Shown: positions 45,252 to 54,704, counted from the stretch's first letter. The stretch is 64,000 bases of DNA from Caedimonas sp. (GCA_016794245.1 JAEUKR010000023.1:20025-84024), one strand, 5' to 3'. Program-made: numbers and translations. The notes: generated by a model from the letters alone, not told the origin.

Positions 45252-45425
45252 TCACGATTCATCTTGCTCTTGCTCACCCCGCCTACATTAGACTTCTTTC
45301 CTAAACAGATATGGCGTGGAGATTTTCAGGCAAAAGCACCCGCTAGATATAGGTTAGGAAAGATGTCTATTCTGCAAGTTCTCCACTCTTTTATTTCTCA
45401 TGGCTTGAAATCTTTTGGGGATGAC
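45252..45425 (+). repeat. Family A element interrupted by a complete family B element
   Basis: Left part ATCACGATTCATCTTGCTCT followed by TGCTCACC resembles the family A interior (ATTCGTCCTGCTCACG). A family B element follows at 45289-45369, then a right part GGCTTGAAATCTTTTGGGGA that resembles the family A right end. The 45159-45482 gap between mutL and glmM contains nothing else clear. Confidence 0.6.
45289..45369. repeat. Family B element, full copy (81 bp), MITE-like
   Basis: Terminal inverted repeats TAGACTTCTTTCCTAAAC and the reverse complement of GGTTAGGAAAGATGTCTA, with an interior GATTTTCAGGCAAAAGCACC. The copy at 61467-61548 has the same ends, the same interior TTTCAGGCAAA and nearly the same length (82). 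The TA at each boundary may be part of the target duplication. Confidence 0.75.
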
Positions 45426-45482
45426 CTATTTAAAGGGTATAGAGACTGATCTAATCTGGAAATAAACGAATAGAGTTTAAAG

Positions 45483-46838
45483 ATGCGTAAATTTTTCGGG
45501 ACAGATGGTGTTCGGGGCAGGGCAAATACGGCGCCCATGACCTCTGATATTATCATGAAGTTAGCCACCGCCGCAGGAAGTTATTTTAAAAAGGGATGTA
45601 CCCATCCCAAAGTTGTCATTGCCAAAGATACACGTCTTTCGGGTTACATGATTGAATCCGCCCTGATTTCGGGTTTCGTCGCCGTAGGAATGGATGTGAT
45701 GCTGGTGGGGCCTTTGCCGACGCCGGCTATTTCGATGCTGGTGCGGTCTTTGCGTGCGGATCTGGGTGTGATGATTTCGGCCTCGCACAATCCCTGTGAA
45801 GATAACGGCATTAAATTATTTGATCGCGATGGTTTCAAGTTAAGCGATCAAGTCGAGCGGGAAATCGAATCACAGATGATGAAGGAAGGCTTGCATGGGC
45901 TGGTTCCGGCTTCTGAACTGGGGCGCGCCAGGCGTCTGGATGACGCCCCGGGCAGGTATATCGAATTTGTGAAAGGGACCTTCCCAAAAAATCTTCGTCT
46001 GGATGGTATCAAGATTGTGCTGGATTGCGCACATGGTGCCGCCTATAAAGTCGCCCCCACGGTTCTTTGGGAACTTGGGGCGGACATTATCGTGATAGGA
46101 GATCACCCGAACGGATTCAATATCAATCACGAATGTGGCGCAACAGATGTGCGCGCTTTACAAAAAGCGGTTCTTGATCATCAGGCTGATGTAGGCATTG
46201 CTCTTGATGGCGACGCGGATCGAATCGTCATGATTGACGAGAAAGGACAAATTCTCGATGGTGACCAACTTCTCGCTGTTATTGTGAAAACGTGGCTGGA
46301 ACGAGATCAGCTTCGTGGAAATTGTGTTGTCGGAACGGTTATGACCAATCTTGGTTTTGAAAGGTTCCTCGATAATGCGGGCGTTCGCCTGGTGAGAACC
46401 CCCGTGGGCGATCGATATGTTTCAGAATATATGCGAACCCATCAATGTAATGTAGGAGGAGAGCAATCCGGTCATATTATTCTAAGCGATTATGCGCGAA
46501 CGGGTGATGGTTTGGTTGCCGCTCTTCAGGCTCTCGCAGTGATCGTCGCCAAGCAGAAACGCGCCTCTGAACTGGCGCGTGTTTTTACGCCAATCCCCCA
46601 GGTTTTAAAAAACATTCAGTTTCAAAAAGGCGACCCCCTTGAGTATCCCCAGGTTCAGAAAGTTATTGAAAAGGCGGTGAAAAAGTTAGGGACTGAAAGT
46701 CGTTTGCTTGTGCGAAAATCAGGAACGGAATCTGTGATCAGGGTAATGGCGCAAGGAGAAGATGAAGAATTACTGCACACTGTTCTGGATGAGATTATTT
46801 TTATTATGAACAGAGAAGGTTTTATTCAACAGGGCTGA
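45483..46838 (+). CDS. glmM: Phosphoglucosamine mutase
   Basis: Converts glucosamine 6-phosphate to glucosamine 1-phosphate for UDP-GlcNAc, the MurA substrate. The phosphoserine lies in LGVMISASHNPCEDNGIKLF (about residue 101), the metal site in ALDGDADRIVMID (about 241), the sugar-binding GGEQSGHI (about 326) and the phosphate-binding RKSGTESVIRVM near the C-terminus. 451 residues, normal. Separate from mutL because of the repeat-filled gap; the promoter is not identified. Confidence 0.97.
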   Translation: MRKFFGTDGVRGRANTAPMTSDIIMKLATAAGSYFKKGCTHPKVVIAKDTRLSGYMIESALISGFVAVGMDVMLVGPLPTPAISMLVRSLRADLGVMISASHNPCEDNGIKLFDRDGFKLSDQVEREIESQMMKEGLHGLVPASELGRARRLDDAPGRYIEFVKGTFPKNLRLDGIKIVLDCAHGAAYKVAPTVLWELGADIIVIGDHPNGFNINHECGATDVRALQKAVLDHQADVGIALDGDADRIVMIDEKGQILDGDQLLAVIVKTWLERDQLRGNCVVGTVMTNLGFERFLDNAGVRLVRTPVGDRYVSEYMRTHQCNVGGEQSGHIILSDYARTGDGLVAALQALAVIVAKQKRASELARVFTPIPQVLKNIQFQKGDPLEYPQVQKVIEKAVKKLGTESRLLVRKSGTESVIRVMAQGEDEELLHTVLDEIIFIMNREGFIQQG

Positions 46839-46844
46839 AGGGGT

Positions 46845-46958
46845 GATATATTCTTCGTCTTCCAAGATGCAGGATCGTTGGGCGTTGGATATCACGATTT
46901 GCCCTGCTTACGTCCTTAAACTTGTTTCATACGCCAGATTCAGGTTAGGAAAGATGTT
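46845..46958 (+). repeat. Family A left half joined to family B right end
   Basis: GATATATTCTTCGTCTTCCA, GTTGGGCGTTGGATATCACG and CCCTGCTTACGTCCTTA follow the family A left half; CGCCAGATTCAGGTTAGGAA followed by AGATG is a family B right end. The same kind of junction appears at 9438-9518. It lies between convergent glmM and ptsP. Confidence 0.65.
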
Positions 46959-46964
46959 TGCTAT

Positions 46965-49244
46965 CTAATAAATGATGCCGTGATCTTTCGCATAATTGGA
47001 TAAGTCTTGGCGCAGAGTTTTTTTAGTTTTTTTTCTGATTGTCTGAAAATATTCAATTGCTGATCCAAGATTGAGACTGCGAATCATTAATTTGATATTG
47101 CCAATACAAGAAGGAGCCATAGAAAGAGAACGATACCCACTCATCAACAGTGCCATAGCTTCCAAAGGATGAGCCGCCATTTCACCGCATAAGGTGAGAG
47201 GTTTTTGAGCGGCTTCGCAGGTTTTTGCGATATGCCCCAGAAGATCCAGAAAAACAGGGGACAGAACGTCGTAACGATCAGCGAGATTAGGGTTCGTGCG
47301 ATCGGCGGCAAAAAAGAATTGTGATAAATCGTTGCTTCCCAAAGAAACAAAATCCACATGAGATAAAATAGAACTCAGAGACCACACAAGAGAGGGAATC
47401 TCTACCATAACGCCCACCTTGAAAGAAGAAGGCAAAGCTTGTTTGTTATGTTTTCTTGCGCGCTCTACTTCAAGATCAAGCAGATGCTTGGCTTCCAACA
47501 GTTCTTCCACTTCGGCAACCATAGGAAACATAAGGTGTAATTCTTTTTTTGAAGCAGCTTGAACGAGGGCGCGAAGTTGCTGACGCAATAACATAGGACG
47601 GTCAAGTCCAATCCGAATCGCGCGCCATCCCAAAACAGGGTTTTCATCTTCCGTGGCGCGTAGATAGGGAAGGATCTTGTCTCCTCCAATATCGAGGGTA
47701 CGGAACACGATCGGGCGGCTTTCCGCCGCTTGTATAAGCTCGGAATAGAGCTTGACTTGTGTTTCAAGCGTTGGAAATTCATAGTGCATCATGAAGGGAA
47801 TTTCAGTTCGGTAAAGTCCTACACTTTTTGTGGCTGTAGGTTTAAGGTGTTCAAGATCTATCAGCAAGCCCGCGTTTAAGTGAAGATCAATCTCGATGCC
47901 GTCCAGAGTCACAGCAGGTTGGCCGCGTACTTTTTGCGCCATGAAACGTCTTTTGGAAAAGTATTCGCGTTTGGATTCAAAGTTCATCAAGGCGCGACTG
48001 TCAGGTCTTAAAATCGCGACACCCGCGTCGCCATCGACCAGAACGGTTTCTCCAGGTTCGATTTTGCTCAAAACATCCGAAATGCGGCTGACGACGGGAA
48101 TATCCAGGGCGCGCGCGACGATTGAGACATGGGCTGTTTGCAATCCTTCTTCCAGCACAAGCCCGCAAACGCCGTATCTTTCATATTCGAGCAGCTCAGC
48201 GGGTCCCAGGCTGCGAGCCACGACAATGATGCGTTCTTCCTCATGTTTATGCGTTTCCCTATCCGTTTCTTCCTTTTCGCCGAACAGGTGATGAAGAAGA
48301 CGGTTTGCAAGGTCCTCGAAATCCCATAAGCGGTCACGCAACAGACTGTTGTTGGCGTGAGAAAGCTGAATCCGCAAATCGCGCTGGACTTTTTGAACAG
48401 CGGCTTCCGCTGTCAGACCTGTTTCGATAAGACGTTTGATGCGTGTCAGCCAACCGCGATCGTGAGCAAACATTTCGTAAGCCTCAAGAACTTCCCGGTG
48501 TTGAGTGTTTTGCAGACAGGATTTGGAAAACAAAGCCTTGATGGAGGCTTGCATCGATTGAACGGCCTGATCAAAGCGGGTAAGTTCGGCATGGGTATCT
48601 TCTGAAATAATCTGTTTAACAATGATATGAGGATGATGAAGAACAGCCGTTCCACAAGCTAATCCGGGATTGAGCGAGATTCCCGTAAGCTTTAAGGAGT
48701 GAGAATCCGACCCGCCCACAATATGGAATTCATTCTGGTTAATCAACTCTCCCGCAACAATCATTTCAGCCAGTACCATTGCTATCGTCTGAAGGATTTC
48801 CACTTCTTCATTGGAAAAAATCCTTTTTTTAAGCGTTTGCAAGGTTAGAACGCCCATTACTTTTCCACCCCGATTGAGGGGGACGGCCATAAAAGAGGTC
48901 AGCTTCTCTTCATCCGCCTGAGGAATTAATTTAAAACTGGGGTGGGATTTCGCATCCGACAAAACAAGAGGACGGGAATTCGCGGCAACATCTCCGACCA
49001 CGCCTTCGCCCATATCGAGCCTCAGACGATGAACCATGTGAGGATTAAGCCCATGACTGGCGAAAAGTTCCAGAAACATGCCACCGCGCATCAGGTAAAC
49101 GGAACATACTTCTGCGCTCATGTCGGCGGCAATCAGCTTGACAATCAGGTCGAGCTTGTTTTGCGAAGAGAGATCAGCCCCTCCCATAATATCGCGAAGA
49201 CGCCGCAGCAACCGATGGGAATTTATGGAGACAGATGCGATCAT
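46965..49244 (-). CDS. ptsP: Phosphoenolpyruvate-protein phosphotransferase, nitrogen-PTS enzyme I
   Basis: First enzyme of the regulatory PTS-Ntr. An N-terminal GAF domain (about residues 15-150) distinguishes it from sugar-PTS enzyme I. The phospho-His is in GLQTAHVSIVARALDIPVVS (about residue 370), and the PEP barrel carries RTEIPFMMHYEFPT, FVSLGSNDLSQFFFAADR and LCGEMAAHP. 759 residues, typical for PtsP. NPr and EIIA-Ntr genes are not in the window. Confidence 0.95.
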   Translation of the reverse strand: MIASVSINSHRLLRRLRDIMGGADLSSQNKLDLIVKLIAADMSAEVCSVYLMRGGMFLELFASHGLNPHMVHRLRLDMGEGVVGDVAANSRPLVLSDAKSHPSFKLIPQADEEKLTSFMAVPLNRGGKVMGVLTLQTLKKRIFSNEEVEILQTIAMVLAEMIVAGELINQNEFHIVGGSDSHSLKLTGISLNPGLACGTAVLHHPHIIVKQIISEDTHAELTRFDQAVQSMQASIKALFSKSCLQNTQHREVLEAYEMFAHDRGWLTRIKRLIETGLTAEAAVQKVQRDLRIQLSHANNSLLRDRLWDFEDLANRLLHHLFGEKEETDRETHKHEEERIIVVARSLGPAELLEYERYGVCGLVLEEGLQTAHVSIVARALDIPVVSRISDVLSKIEPGETVLVDGDAGVAILRPDSRALMNFESKREYFSKRRFMAQKVRGQPAVTLDGIEIDLHLNAGLLIDLEHLKPTATKSVGLYRTEIPFMMHYEFPTLETQVKLYSELIQAAESRPIVFRTLDIGGDKILPYLRATEDENPVLGWRAIRIGLDRPMLLRQQLRALVQAASKKELHLMFPMVAEVEELLEAKHLLDLEVERARKHNKQALPSSFKVGVMVEIPSLVWSLSSILSHVDFVSLGSNDLSQFFFAADRTNPNLADRYDVLSPVFLDLLGHIAKTCEAAQKPLTLCGEMAAHPLEAMALLMSGYRSLSMAPSCIGNIKLMIRSLNLGSAIEYFQTIRKKTKKTLRQDLSNYAKDHGIIY

Positions 49245-49256
49245 GACTTTCCCTGT

Positions 49257-49476
49257 TTATGCACCCTTCGTCTTTCAGGATTTGGGGGCGTTGTTCTTTT
49301 TTTAAAGGAACGTTTTGTTCTGGATTCACATATGTGAGTCTTTTCGTCAAGGATTTTGTGAGGGGCGAAACGCCAAAATCCCCGCGCCAGCTTTGTCCAT
49401 GCAAGAAATCTGGAGACGTGAGCGGGACGAATCCCGACATCCAGGTTTCCACCCTCTGAAAGAGGAAATGTATAAG
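49257..49476. repeat. Family A composite element upstream of ptsP
   Basis: TATGCACCCTTCGTCTTTCA followed by GGATTTGGGGGCGTTG is a left end; further on GGGACGAATCCCGACATCCA and CCACCCTCTGAAAGAGGAAA followed by TGTATA resemble a reversed left end. The middle is divergent. It fills the gap between the ptsP start and the tRNA-Gly promoter. Confidence 0.65.
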
Positions 49477-49485
49477 AATATGCGC

Positions 49486-49514
49486 TTGCATGAACGTCAT
49501 GATGTGATTATAAC
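49486..49514 (+). promoter_or_regulatory. Likely promoter of the tRNA-Gly gene
   Basis: TTGCAT and TATAAC are separated by exactly 17 bases, and the -10 lies 27 nt before the mature tRNA 5' end. It may also transcribe upp. Confidence 0.6.
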
Positions 49515-49541
49515 GAGATCAAGTCATCGCGGAAGCGGAAG

Positions 49542-49615
49542 GCGGGTGTAGCTCAATGGCAGAGCAGAAGCTTCCCAAGCTTACGACGAGGGTTCGATTC
49601 CCTTCATCCGCTCCA
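49542..49615 (+). tRNA. tRNA-Gly (anticodon CCC)
   Basis: Cloverleaf: acceptor GCGGGTG with CATCCGC, D-arm GCTC/GAGC, anticodon arm GAAGC-TTCCCAA-GCTTA giving anticodon CCC, T-arm GAGGG-TTCGATT-CCCTT, discriminator T and encoded CCA. The 27-43 pair is a mismatch (G-A). TTTTT follows the CCA. Confidence 0.92.
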
Positions 49616-49651
49616 TTTTTATCAAAAGAATAGAAGAAATGAACACGTATT

Positions 49652-50296
49652 ATGACCCAGGAGTTTAAAAATCTTCATATTCTTGTTCATCCGCTTATTC
49701 AGCATAAACTGATGCTGATGCGGGATAAGAACAGAAGCGCTCCCCGTTTCCGTCAACTTATGCGTGAGATTGCTCTTTTAATGGGATATGAAGTCACGCG
49801 CCATCTCCCAACCGTTGACCTTGAAGTTGAAACGCCTTTGGGCTTCACGCGTGCCGTGAGGATTGAAGATGAAAAGATCGTGATTGTTCCCATCTTGCGT
49901 GCTGGTCTGGTTATGGCCGATGGTCTGATGGAGCTTTTGCCGACGGTGCGGATGGGGCATATCGGCCTTTACCGCGATCATGACACCAGGCGTCCCGTTG
50001 AATATCTGGTTAAACTGCCTTCAGGCTCGGACAATATTTTTATTTTGGTAGATCCGATGCTTGCTACGGGATATTCTGCCGTCTACGCAGCGGATATCCT
50101 GAACAAACGAGGCGTTCAGGATCGTCATATCCTTTTCTTGTCGTTGGTGGCCGCGCCTGAAGGCGTAAAAGTATTTTCCGAGGCTCATCCAGACATCAAG
50201 GTCTATACGGCAGCTCTTGATGAAAAATTGAATGAGAATGCCTACATCGTTCCTGGCCTGGGGGATGCGGGAGATCGCCTGTTCGGCACAGAGTAA
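49652..50296 (+). CDS. upp: Uracil phosphoribosyltransferase
   Basis: Salvages uracil to UMP with [17 protein letters not shown] and the PRPP-binding [20 protein letters not shown] motif (about residue 132), and the C-terminal [27 protein letters not shown] are diagnostic. 214 residues, normal. It starts 37 nt after the tRNA and ends 30 nt before the aminotransferase. Confidence 0.96.
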   Translation: MTQEFKNLHILVHPLIQHKLMLMRDKNRSAPRFRQLMREIALLMGYEVTRHLPTVDLEVETPLGFTRAVRIEDEKIVIVPILRAGLVMADGLMELLPTVRMGHIGLYRDHDTRRPVEYLVKLPSGSDNIFILVDPMLATGYSAVYAADILNKRGVQDRHILFLSLVAAPEGVKVFSEAHPDIKVYTAALDEKLNENAYIVPGLGDAGDRLFGTE

Positions 50297-50326
50297 AATG
50301 AAACAATGTCCTTCAAGAGTAAAGCC

Positions 50327-51529
50327 ATGTCTTTCATAAGTCAGCGTCTTCTTTCCGTCAAGCCGTCCCCCACCTTGGGCGCGACGCAAAAGGCGGCCGA
50401 GCTTAAAGTGCAAGGGAAACAGATCCTTTCTCTTTCGGCGGGAGAGCCTGACTTTGCTACGCCTTCCTGGATCTGTGAAGCCGCCGTGAAGGCGTTGCAA
50501 CAAGGCCAGACGCGCTATACCGCTGTGGGCGGGACTCCTGAACTCAAACGCGCCATCATCGAAAAATTTAAGCGAGAAAACGATCTTGACTATGCAGGGA
50601 AAGAAATTATTGCTTCCTGTGGAGGAAAACACGTTATTTTCAACGCGCTTTTAGCCACATTAAACCCCGGTGATGAAGTCATCATCCCTGCTCCTTACTG
50701 GGTTTCTTATCCTGATATGGTGGCTATCGCAGAAGGAACGCCCGTTGTTGTCGCGTGTCCGGAATCCCAAGGTTTCAAGCTGACGCCGCAACAGCTGGAG
50801 CGATCCATCACACCGCAAACAAAATGGTTGATTCTGAATTCGCCCAGCAATCCCACAGGCGCCGTTTATTCCAGAGATGAATTGCTTGGCCTTGCTGAGG
50901 TCTTGAGGGCGCATACCCATGTCTATATTCTCTCTGATGATATCTATGAACATATCCTTTTCACGGAAGACCGATTTTGGACGTTAGCACAGGTAGAGCC
51001 TCGTCTTAAAGAAAGAACCCTGACAATGAACGGCGTGTCCAAATCCTATGCCATGACGGGGTGGCGCTTGGGATATGCGGGTGGTCCAGAGCATTTGATA
51101 AAAGCGATGACGGATCTTCAATCTCATAGCACGTCGAATCCTTCGTCAATTTCACAGGCTGCTGCTGTGGCGGCTTTAAACGGTCCTCAAGGGTTTTTAA
51201 GAGAATGGCGAGACTCTTTCAGAAAGAGACGGGATCTGATGCTGGAGGGCTTTAAGCGTATTCCCGGTCTTTGCGGAACCCTGGCTCAGGGGGCGTTTTA
51301 TCTTTATCCCTCTTGTGAAGAGGTTTTGGGAAAAAAGACGCCTGATGGCGAGACTCTTGCAAATGACGAGGATGTATGTCGTTATCTGCTGGCATCCGTA
51401 GGTATTTCCGTTGTTCATGGCGCCGCGTTTGGTCTTTCTCCTCATTTTAGAATTTCCTACGCATGCGATACTGAAACGCTGAAAAAGGCGTGTGTTCTGA
51501 TGGCAAAGGCGTTGGGCGATCTTGTTTGA
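50327..51529 (+). CDS. Aspartate aminotransferase (class I, alphaproteobacterial type)
   Basis: PLP enzyme interconverting aspartate/oxaloacetate with glutamate/2-oxoglutarate; this Ib-type subgroup can also act on prephenate in some species. VKPSPTLGATQKAAELK at the start, LNSPSNPTGAVYSRDEL (about residue 168), the PLP lysine in GVSKSYAMTGWRLGYA (about 233) and HFRISYACDTETLKKAC at the end. I chose ATG 50327 (400 residues, the usual length); ATG 50306 would add seven. Confidence 0.93.
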   Translation: MSFISQRLLSVKPSPTLGATQKAAELKVQGKQILSLSAGEPDFATPSWICEAAVKALQQGQTRYTAVGGTPELKRAIIEKFKRENDLDYAGKEIIASCGGKHVIFNALLATLNPGDEVIIPAPYWVSYPDMVAIAEGTPVVVACPESQGFKLTPQQLERSITPQTKWLILNSPSNPTGAVYSRDELLGLAEVLRAHTHVYILSDDIYEHILFTEDRFWTLAQVEPRLKERTLTMNGVSKSYAMTGWRLGYAGGPEHLIKAMTDLQSHSTSNPSSISQAAAVAALNGPQGFLREWRDSFRKRRDLMLEGFKRIPGLCGTLAQGAFYLYPSCEEVLGKKTPDGETLANDEDVCRYLLASVGISVVHGAAFGLSPHFRISYACDTETLKKACVLMAKALGDLV

Positions 51530-51547
51530 CATTTTCTCTCTTTCTCC

Positions 51548-51655
51548 CAAAGAATTTCAGGATATGAGGCGGCGGATGCGTAGCGAGAAGACCTACGCAG
51601 CGCGTGCAGCGCAAGCAGCATTCATAAGACTTCTTTCCGGTGATAAAAGATGTCT
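51548..51655 (-). repeat. Family A half with a short family B hairpin
   Basis: CCCAAAGAATTTCAGGATAT and GGCGGCGGATGCGTAGCGAG resemble a reversed family A right end and interior; TAAGACTTCTTTCC and AAAAGATGTCT then form a family B-type inverted pair (51625-51655). The miaB ATG is the ATG inside AAAAGATGTCT. Confidence 0.5.
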
Positions 51656-53089
51656 GTTCCCAACGATAGCGAGGAAACCTTTCCAGTGAAAACGGTCTAT
51701 ATTAAAAGCTATGGATGCCAGATGAATGTTTATGATTCCGAGCGTATGGTCGATCTGCTGGCGCCCCTTGGCTATCGTGCCGTTTTGGAGCCTACAGAAG
51801 CGGATCTCGTTATTTTGAACACCTGTCATATTCGCGAAAAAGCGACGGAAAAAGTTTATTCCGATCTGGGTCGTCTCAAGGAAATTAAAGATTTGAGGAC
51901 GGCTTCCGGTCATTCTCCCGTCATCGCGGTTGCCGGCTGTACGGCTCAGGCGGAGGGAGAGGAAATCATGAGGCGGGCAACATATGTCGATATGGTTTTT
52001 GGTCCCCAGACCTACCACCATCTTCCCCAGATGCTGGCTGAGGTCGAGCGCAAACGATCGACCCGAGAAGGTTCCGGCCGTGGCGTTCTCAATATCGATT
52101 TTCCTGAAGAAGCGAAATTTGATCATTTGCCTGAGCTGAGCAATCCCCAAGGCGTGACGGCTTTTCTGACGATTCAGGAAGGATGCGACAAGTTTTGCCA
52201 CTTTTGTGTGGTGCCGTATACGCGGGGAGCGGAATATTCTCGTCCCGCGGCTTCAGTCCTTCAAGAGGCTCGTCTTCTGGTTGCCAAAGGAGTGCGGGAA
52301 ATCACGCTTTTAGGGCAAAACGTAAATGCTTATCATGGAGACGCCCCTAAGGGCAAGGCAGCGACCTGGAGCCTTGGGCGACTCATCCGTGAATTGGCAG
52401 AGATTGATGGACTGGAGCGCATTCGCTATATGACTTCTCATCCGCGGGACGTTCACCAGGAATTGATTGATGTCCATCGTGACGTTGGCAAGCTTATGCC
52501 ATACCTGCATTTGCCCGTTCAGTCAGGATCGGATAAAATTCTGAAGGCGATGAATCGCAAACATACCGTTGCTGACTATATTGAGATCCTTGCCCGATTC
52601 CGTGAAGCATGTCCTGACCTGGCGTTCTCAAGCGATTTCATCGCAGGTTATCCGGGAGAAAGCGAAGAAGATTTCCAGGCGACCTTAAATCTGGTGTCAC
52701 AGGTTCAGTATGCGCAAGCGTATTCCTTTAGATATAGTCCTCGCCCCGGAACCCCCGCCTCCGTCATGGATCAACAGATCCCCGAAGACATCGCGGTTGA
52801 AAGACTTGAAAGATTGCAACAGCTTTTGAAAGTGCAGCAGACTTCCTTTAATCAAGGAATGATCGGCAGGATTGTTCCTGTCCTGTGGGAGAAGCCGGGT
52901 CGTCATTCCGGTCAATTGATAGGGCGCAGTCCTTACTTGCAATCCGTTCATGCCGAGGCGGATACGTCCTTGATCGGGTCAATTCTTGATGTAAGAATCG
53001 TGGATGCCAGCCTGAACAGTTTGACAGGACAGTGCCTTCAAACGCATTATACCCAAAGGATTTCAAAATCCGGGCAGGGGGATGCGTGA
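51650..53089 (+). CDS. miaB: tRNA-2-methylthio-N6-dimethylallyladenosine synthase
   Basis: Radical-SAM methylthiotransferase modifying A37 of tRNAs reading UNN codons. The UPF0004 domain cysteines are in SYGCQMNVYDSE, NTCHIREKA and AGCTAQAEGEE; the radical-SAM cluster is CDKFCHFCVVPYTRG (about residue 178); a TRAM domain follows (about 400-470). 479 residues. The start codon falls in a family B hairpin and the last 14 codons (HYTQRISKSGQGDA) come from a family A element, so both gene ends use repeat sequence. First of the miaB-phoH-ybeY-corC-lnt block. Confidence 0.96.
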   Translation: MSVPNDSEETFPVKTVYIKSYGCQMNVYDSERMVDLLAPLGYRAVLEPTEADLVILNTCHIREKATEKVYSDLGRLKEIKDLRTASGHSPVIAVAGCTAQAEGEEIMRRATYVDMVFGPQTYHHLPQMLAEVERKRSTREGSGRGVLNIDFPEEAKFDHLPELSNPQGVTAFLTIQEGCDKFCHFCVVPYTRGAEYSRPAASVLQEARLLVAKGVREITLLGQNVNAYHGDAPKGKAATWSLGRLIRELAEIDGLERIRYMTSHPRDVHQELIDVHRDVGKLMPYLHLPVQSGSDKILKAMNRKHTVADYIEILARFREACPDLAFSSDFIAGYPGESEEDFQATLNLVSQVQYAQAYSFRYSPRPGTPASVMDQQIPEDIAVERLERLQQLLKVQQTSFNQGMIGRIVPVLWEKPGRHSGQLIGRSPYLQSVHAEADTSLIGSILDVRIVDASLNSLTGQCLQTHYTQRISKSGQGDA

Positions 53090-53174
53090 TGACTCCTGCG
53101 CGGCATACGTATAAGTGATTAATTCCGACGTCCAACGCCAAGACCCCCGGATTTTGGAAGGCGAAGGATATATA
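53047..53174 (-). repeat. Family A dispersed palindromic element, best-preserved copy (128 bp)
   Basis: Plus-strand ends ATTATACCCAAAGGATTTCA plus AAATCCGGGCAGG, and CCCCCGGATTTTGGAAGGCG plus AAGGATATAT, are imperfect inverted repeats sharing TTTCAAAATCCGGG-like cores. The centre has GACTCCTGCGCGGCATACGT and GACGTCCAACGCC. It supplies the miaB stop codon and most of the miaB-phoH gap. Confidence 0.88.
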
Positions 53175-53220
53175 AAATAAAAAAACGAGGAGATGAGATG
53201 ACTATGAGGCTTTCAGCATA

Positions 53221-54207
53221 ATGGGAAAAATGGGAAACGGGGCGGCAACCGTTTTAACGTTTGATTTTGAGGACAATCGGCTTCTTCCTCTTTTGTTCGG
53301 TGAGCGCGACCAATATTTAGCAAGGATCGAAAAAACTCTCAACGTAATGATTCGTGCGCGGGGAAACCATATCGCAGTCACGGGTGACGCCCATCAGACG
53401 GAAATCGCCCAGGCTGTTTTAAAGAGGCTTTATGAACGTTTAAAAAAAGGGTTGGTGGTCGGTAATCCCGATGTTGATGCCGCTCTCAGAATGCAAAGTA
53501 CTTTCGGGGGAAAAGCGGTGTCTTCTTTTGATCCGGATTTGGAAGTCGTGATTCCGGCGCGCGGACGTGTTATCTCGCCGCGCACCCCTGGTCAAAGCCA
53601 ATATATAGAATTGATGCGGAATAATGACCTTGTTTTTGGCATTGGACCAGCAGGGACAGGTAAAACATATCTTGCCGTAGCGCGTGCGGTCGCGTCTCTT
53701 CTTTCAGGACAGGTGAATCGTATTATTCTCTCGCGCCCCGCCGTGGAAGCCGGGGAGCGTTTGGGTTTCCTGCCCGGCGATTTGCGAGAAAAAGTGGATC
53801 CTTACTTGCGGCCTCTCTTTGATGCTCTTTATGATATGCTTCCTTCTGAACAGGTTTCCAAAAGAATCTCAAGCGGTGAAATTGAAATCGCGCCGCTTGC
53901 TTTTATGCGAGGTCGAACGCTGACGCGCGCTTTTGTAATCCTGGATGAAGCGCAAAACAGCACGATGGCTCAAATGAAGATGTTTCTCACCCGATTGGGC
54001 GATGGTTCGAAAATGGTCGTGACGGGCGATCTGACGCAGATTGATCTGCCGTCAGGCGTCCCTTCGGGATTGCGACATGCCCTCGATATTTTGGAGCTTG
54101 TTCCGGGGATAGGTTTTGCCTGTTTCAATGATCAGGATATTGTCCGTCATTCCCTGGTCACGCGCATTGTCAAAGCGTATGCTGGTCAACAGCAACAGCA
54201 CCCGTAA
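53221..54207 (+). CDS. phoH: PhoH-family ATPase
   Basis: P-loop ATPase of the PhoH/PhoL type, linked to RNA metabolism and found next to ybeY. An N-terminal nucleic-acid-binding segment (MIRARGNHIAVTGDAHQTEI) is followed by Walker A GIGPAGTGKTYLAVARAV (about residue 143) and Walker B AFVILDEAQNSTMAQMKMFL. 328 residues, normal. ybeY starts 2 nt after its stop. Confidence 0.95.
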   Translation: MGKMGNGAATVLTFDFEDNRLLPLLFGERDQYLARIEKTLNVMIRARGNHIAVTGDAHQTEIAQAVLKRLYERLKKGLVVGNPDVDAALRMQSTFGGKAVSSFDPDLEVVIPARGRVISPRTPGQSQYIELMRNNDLVFGIGPAGTGKTYLAVARAVASLLSGQVNRIILSRPAVEAGERLGFLPGDLREKVDPYLRPLFDALYDMLPSEQVSKRISSGEIEIAPLAFMRGRTLTRAFVILDEAQNSTMAQMKMFLTRLGDGSKMVVTGDLTQIDLPSGVPSGLRHALDILELVPGIGFACFNDQDIVRHSLVTRIVKAYAGQQQQHP

Positions 54208-54208
54208 A

Positions 54209-54691
54209 ATGCCCCCATTTGACGCCTCCGATATTGTGATAAGCCGGGAATTCAGCGCTTGGGGAAATCTTCCTTTTGACATTGAAAAAGAGACGCTTTC
54301 TGTAATCTCTGAAGTCCTGGGAAAGATTTCTCCTGACCTTCGTTTGAGAGAATTGTCAATCATCCTTGCGAATGATGATATGCTTCGTCATCTCAACAAG
54401 GGGTATCGCCACCAGGACAAGCCTACCAATGTCCTGTCGTTTGGTTACGGAGAGGAACCTCTGAAGGCTGGAATTCTGGGCGATCTTTTCCTTTCTTTTG
54501 AGACATTGGCGCGCGAGGCCGCGGAACAGCAAAAAACTTTTCGTGATCACTATATCCATCTCATTATCCATGGTATTTTGCATCTTTTAGGGTATGATCA
54601 TGAAAATGAGGGAGAAGCAAAAGTTATGGAGGATCTTGAGATCCAGCTTCTGGAGCGATTCAATATTTCAAACCCCTATGTGATGGAATAA
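54209..54691 (+). CDS. ybeY: Endoribonuclease YbeY
   Basis: Zinc-dependent RNase needed for 16S rRNA 3'-end maturation and rRNA quality control. The H-x3-H-x5-H zinc site is in HLIIHGILHLLGYDHENEGE; DKPTNVLSFGYG is the second conserved motif. 160 residues from ATG 54209, just after the phoH stop; an earlier in-frame start at 54116 would overlap phoH by 92 nt and adds residues not expected in the family. Confidence 0.95.
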   Translation: MPPFDASDIVISREFSAWGNLPFDIEKETLSVISEVLGKISPDLRLRELSIILANDDMLRHLNKGYRHQDKPTNVLSFGYGEEPLKAGILGDLFLSFETLAREAAEQQKTFRDHYIHLIIHGILHLLGYDHENEGEAKVMEDLEIQLLERFNISNPYVME

Positions 54692-54704
54692 AAAGAGGAA
54701 TGGC

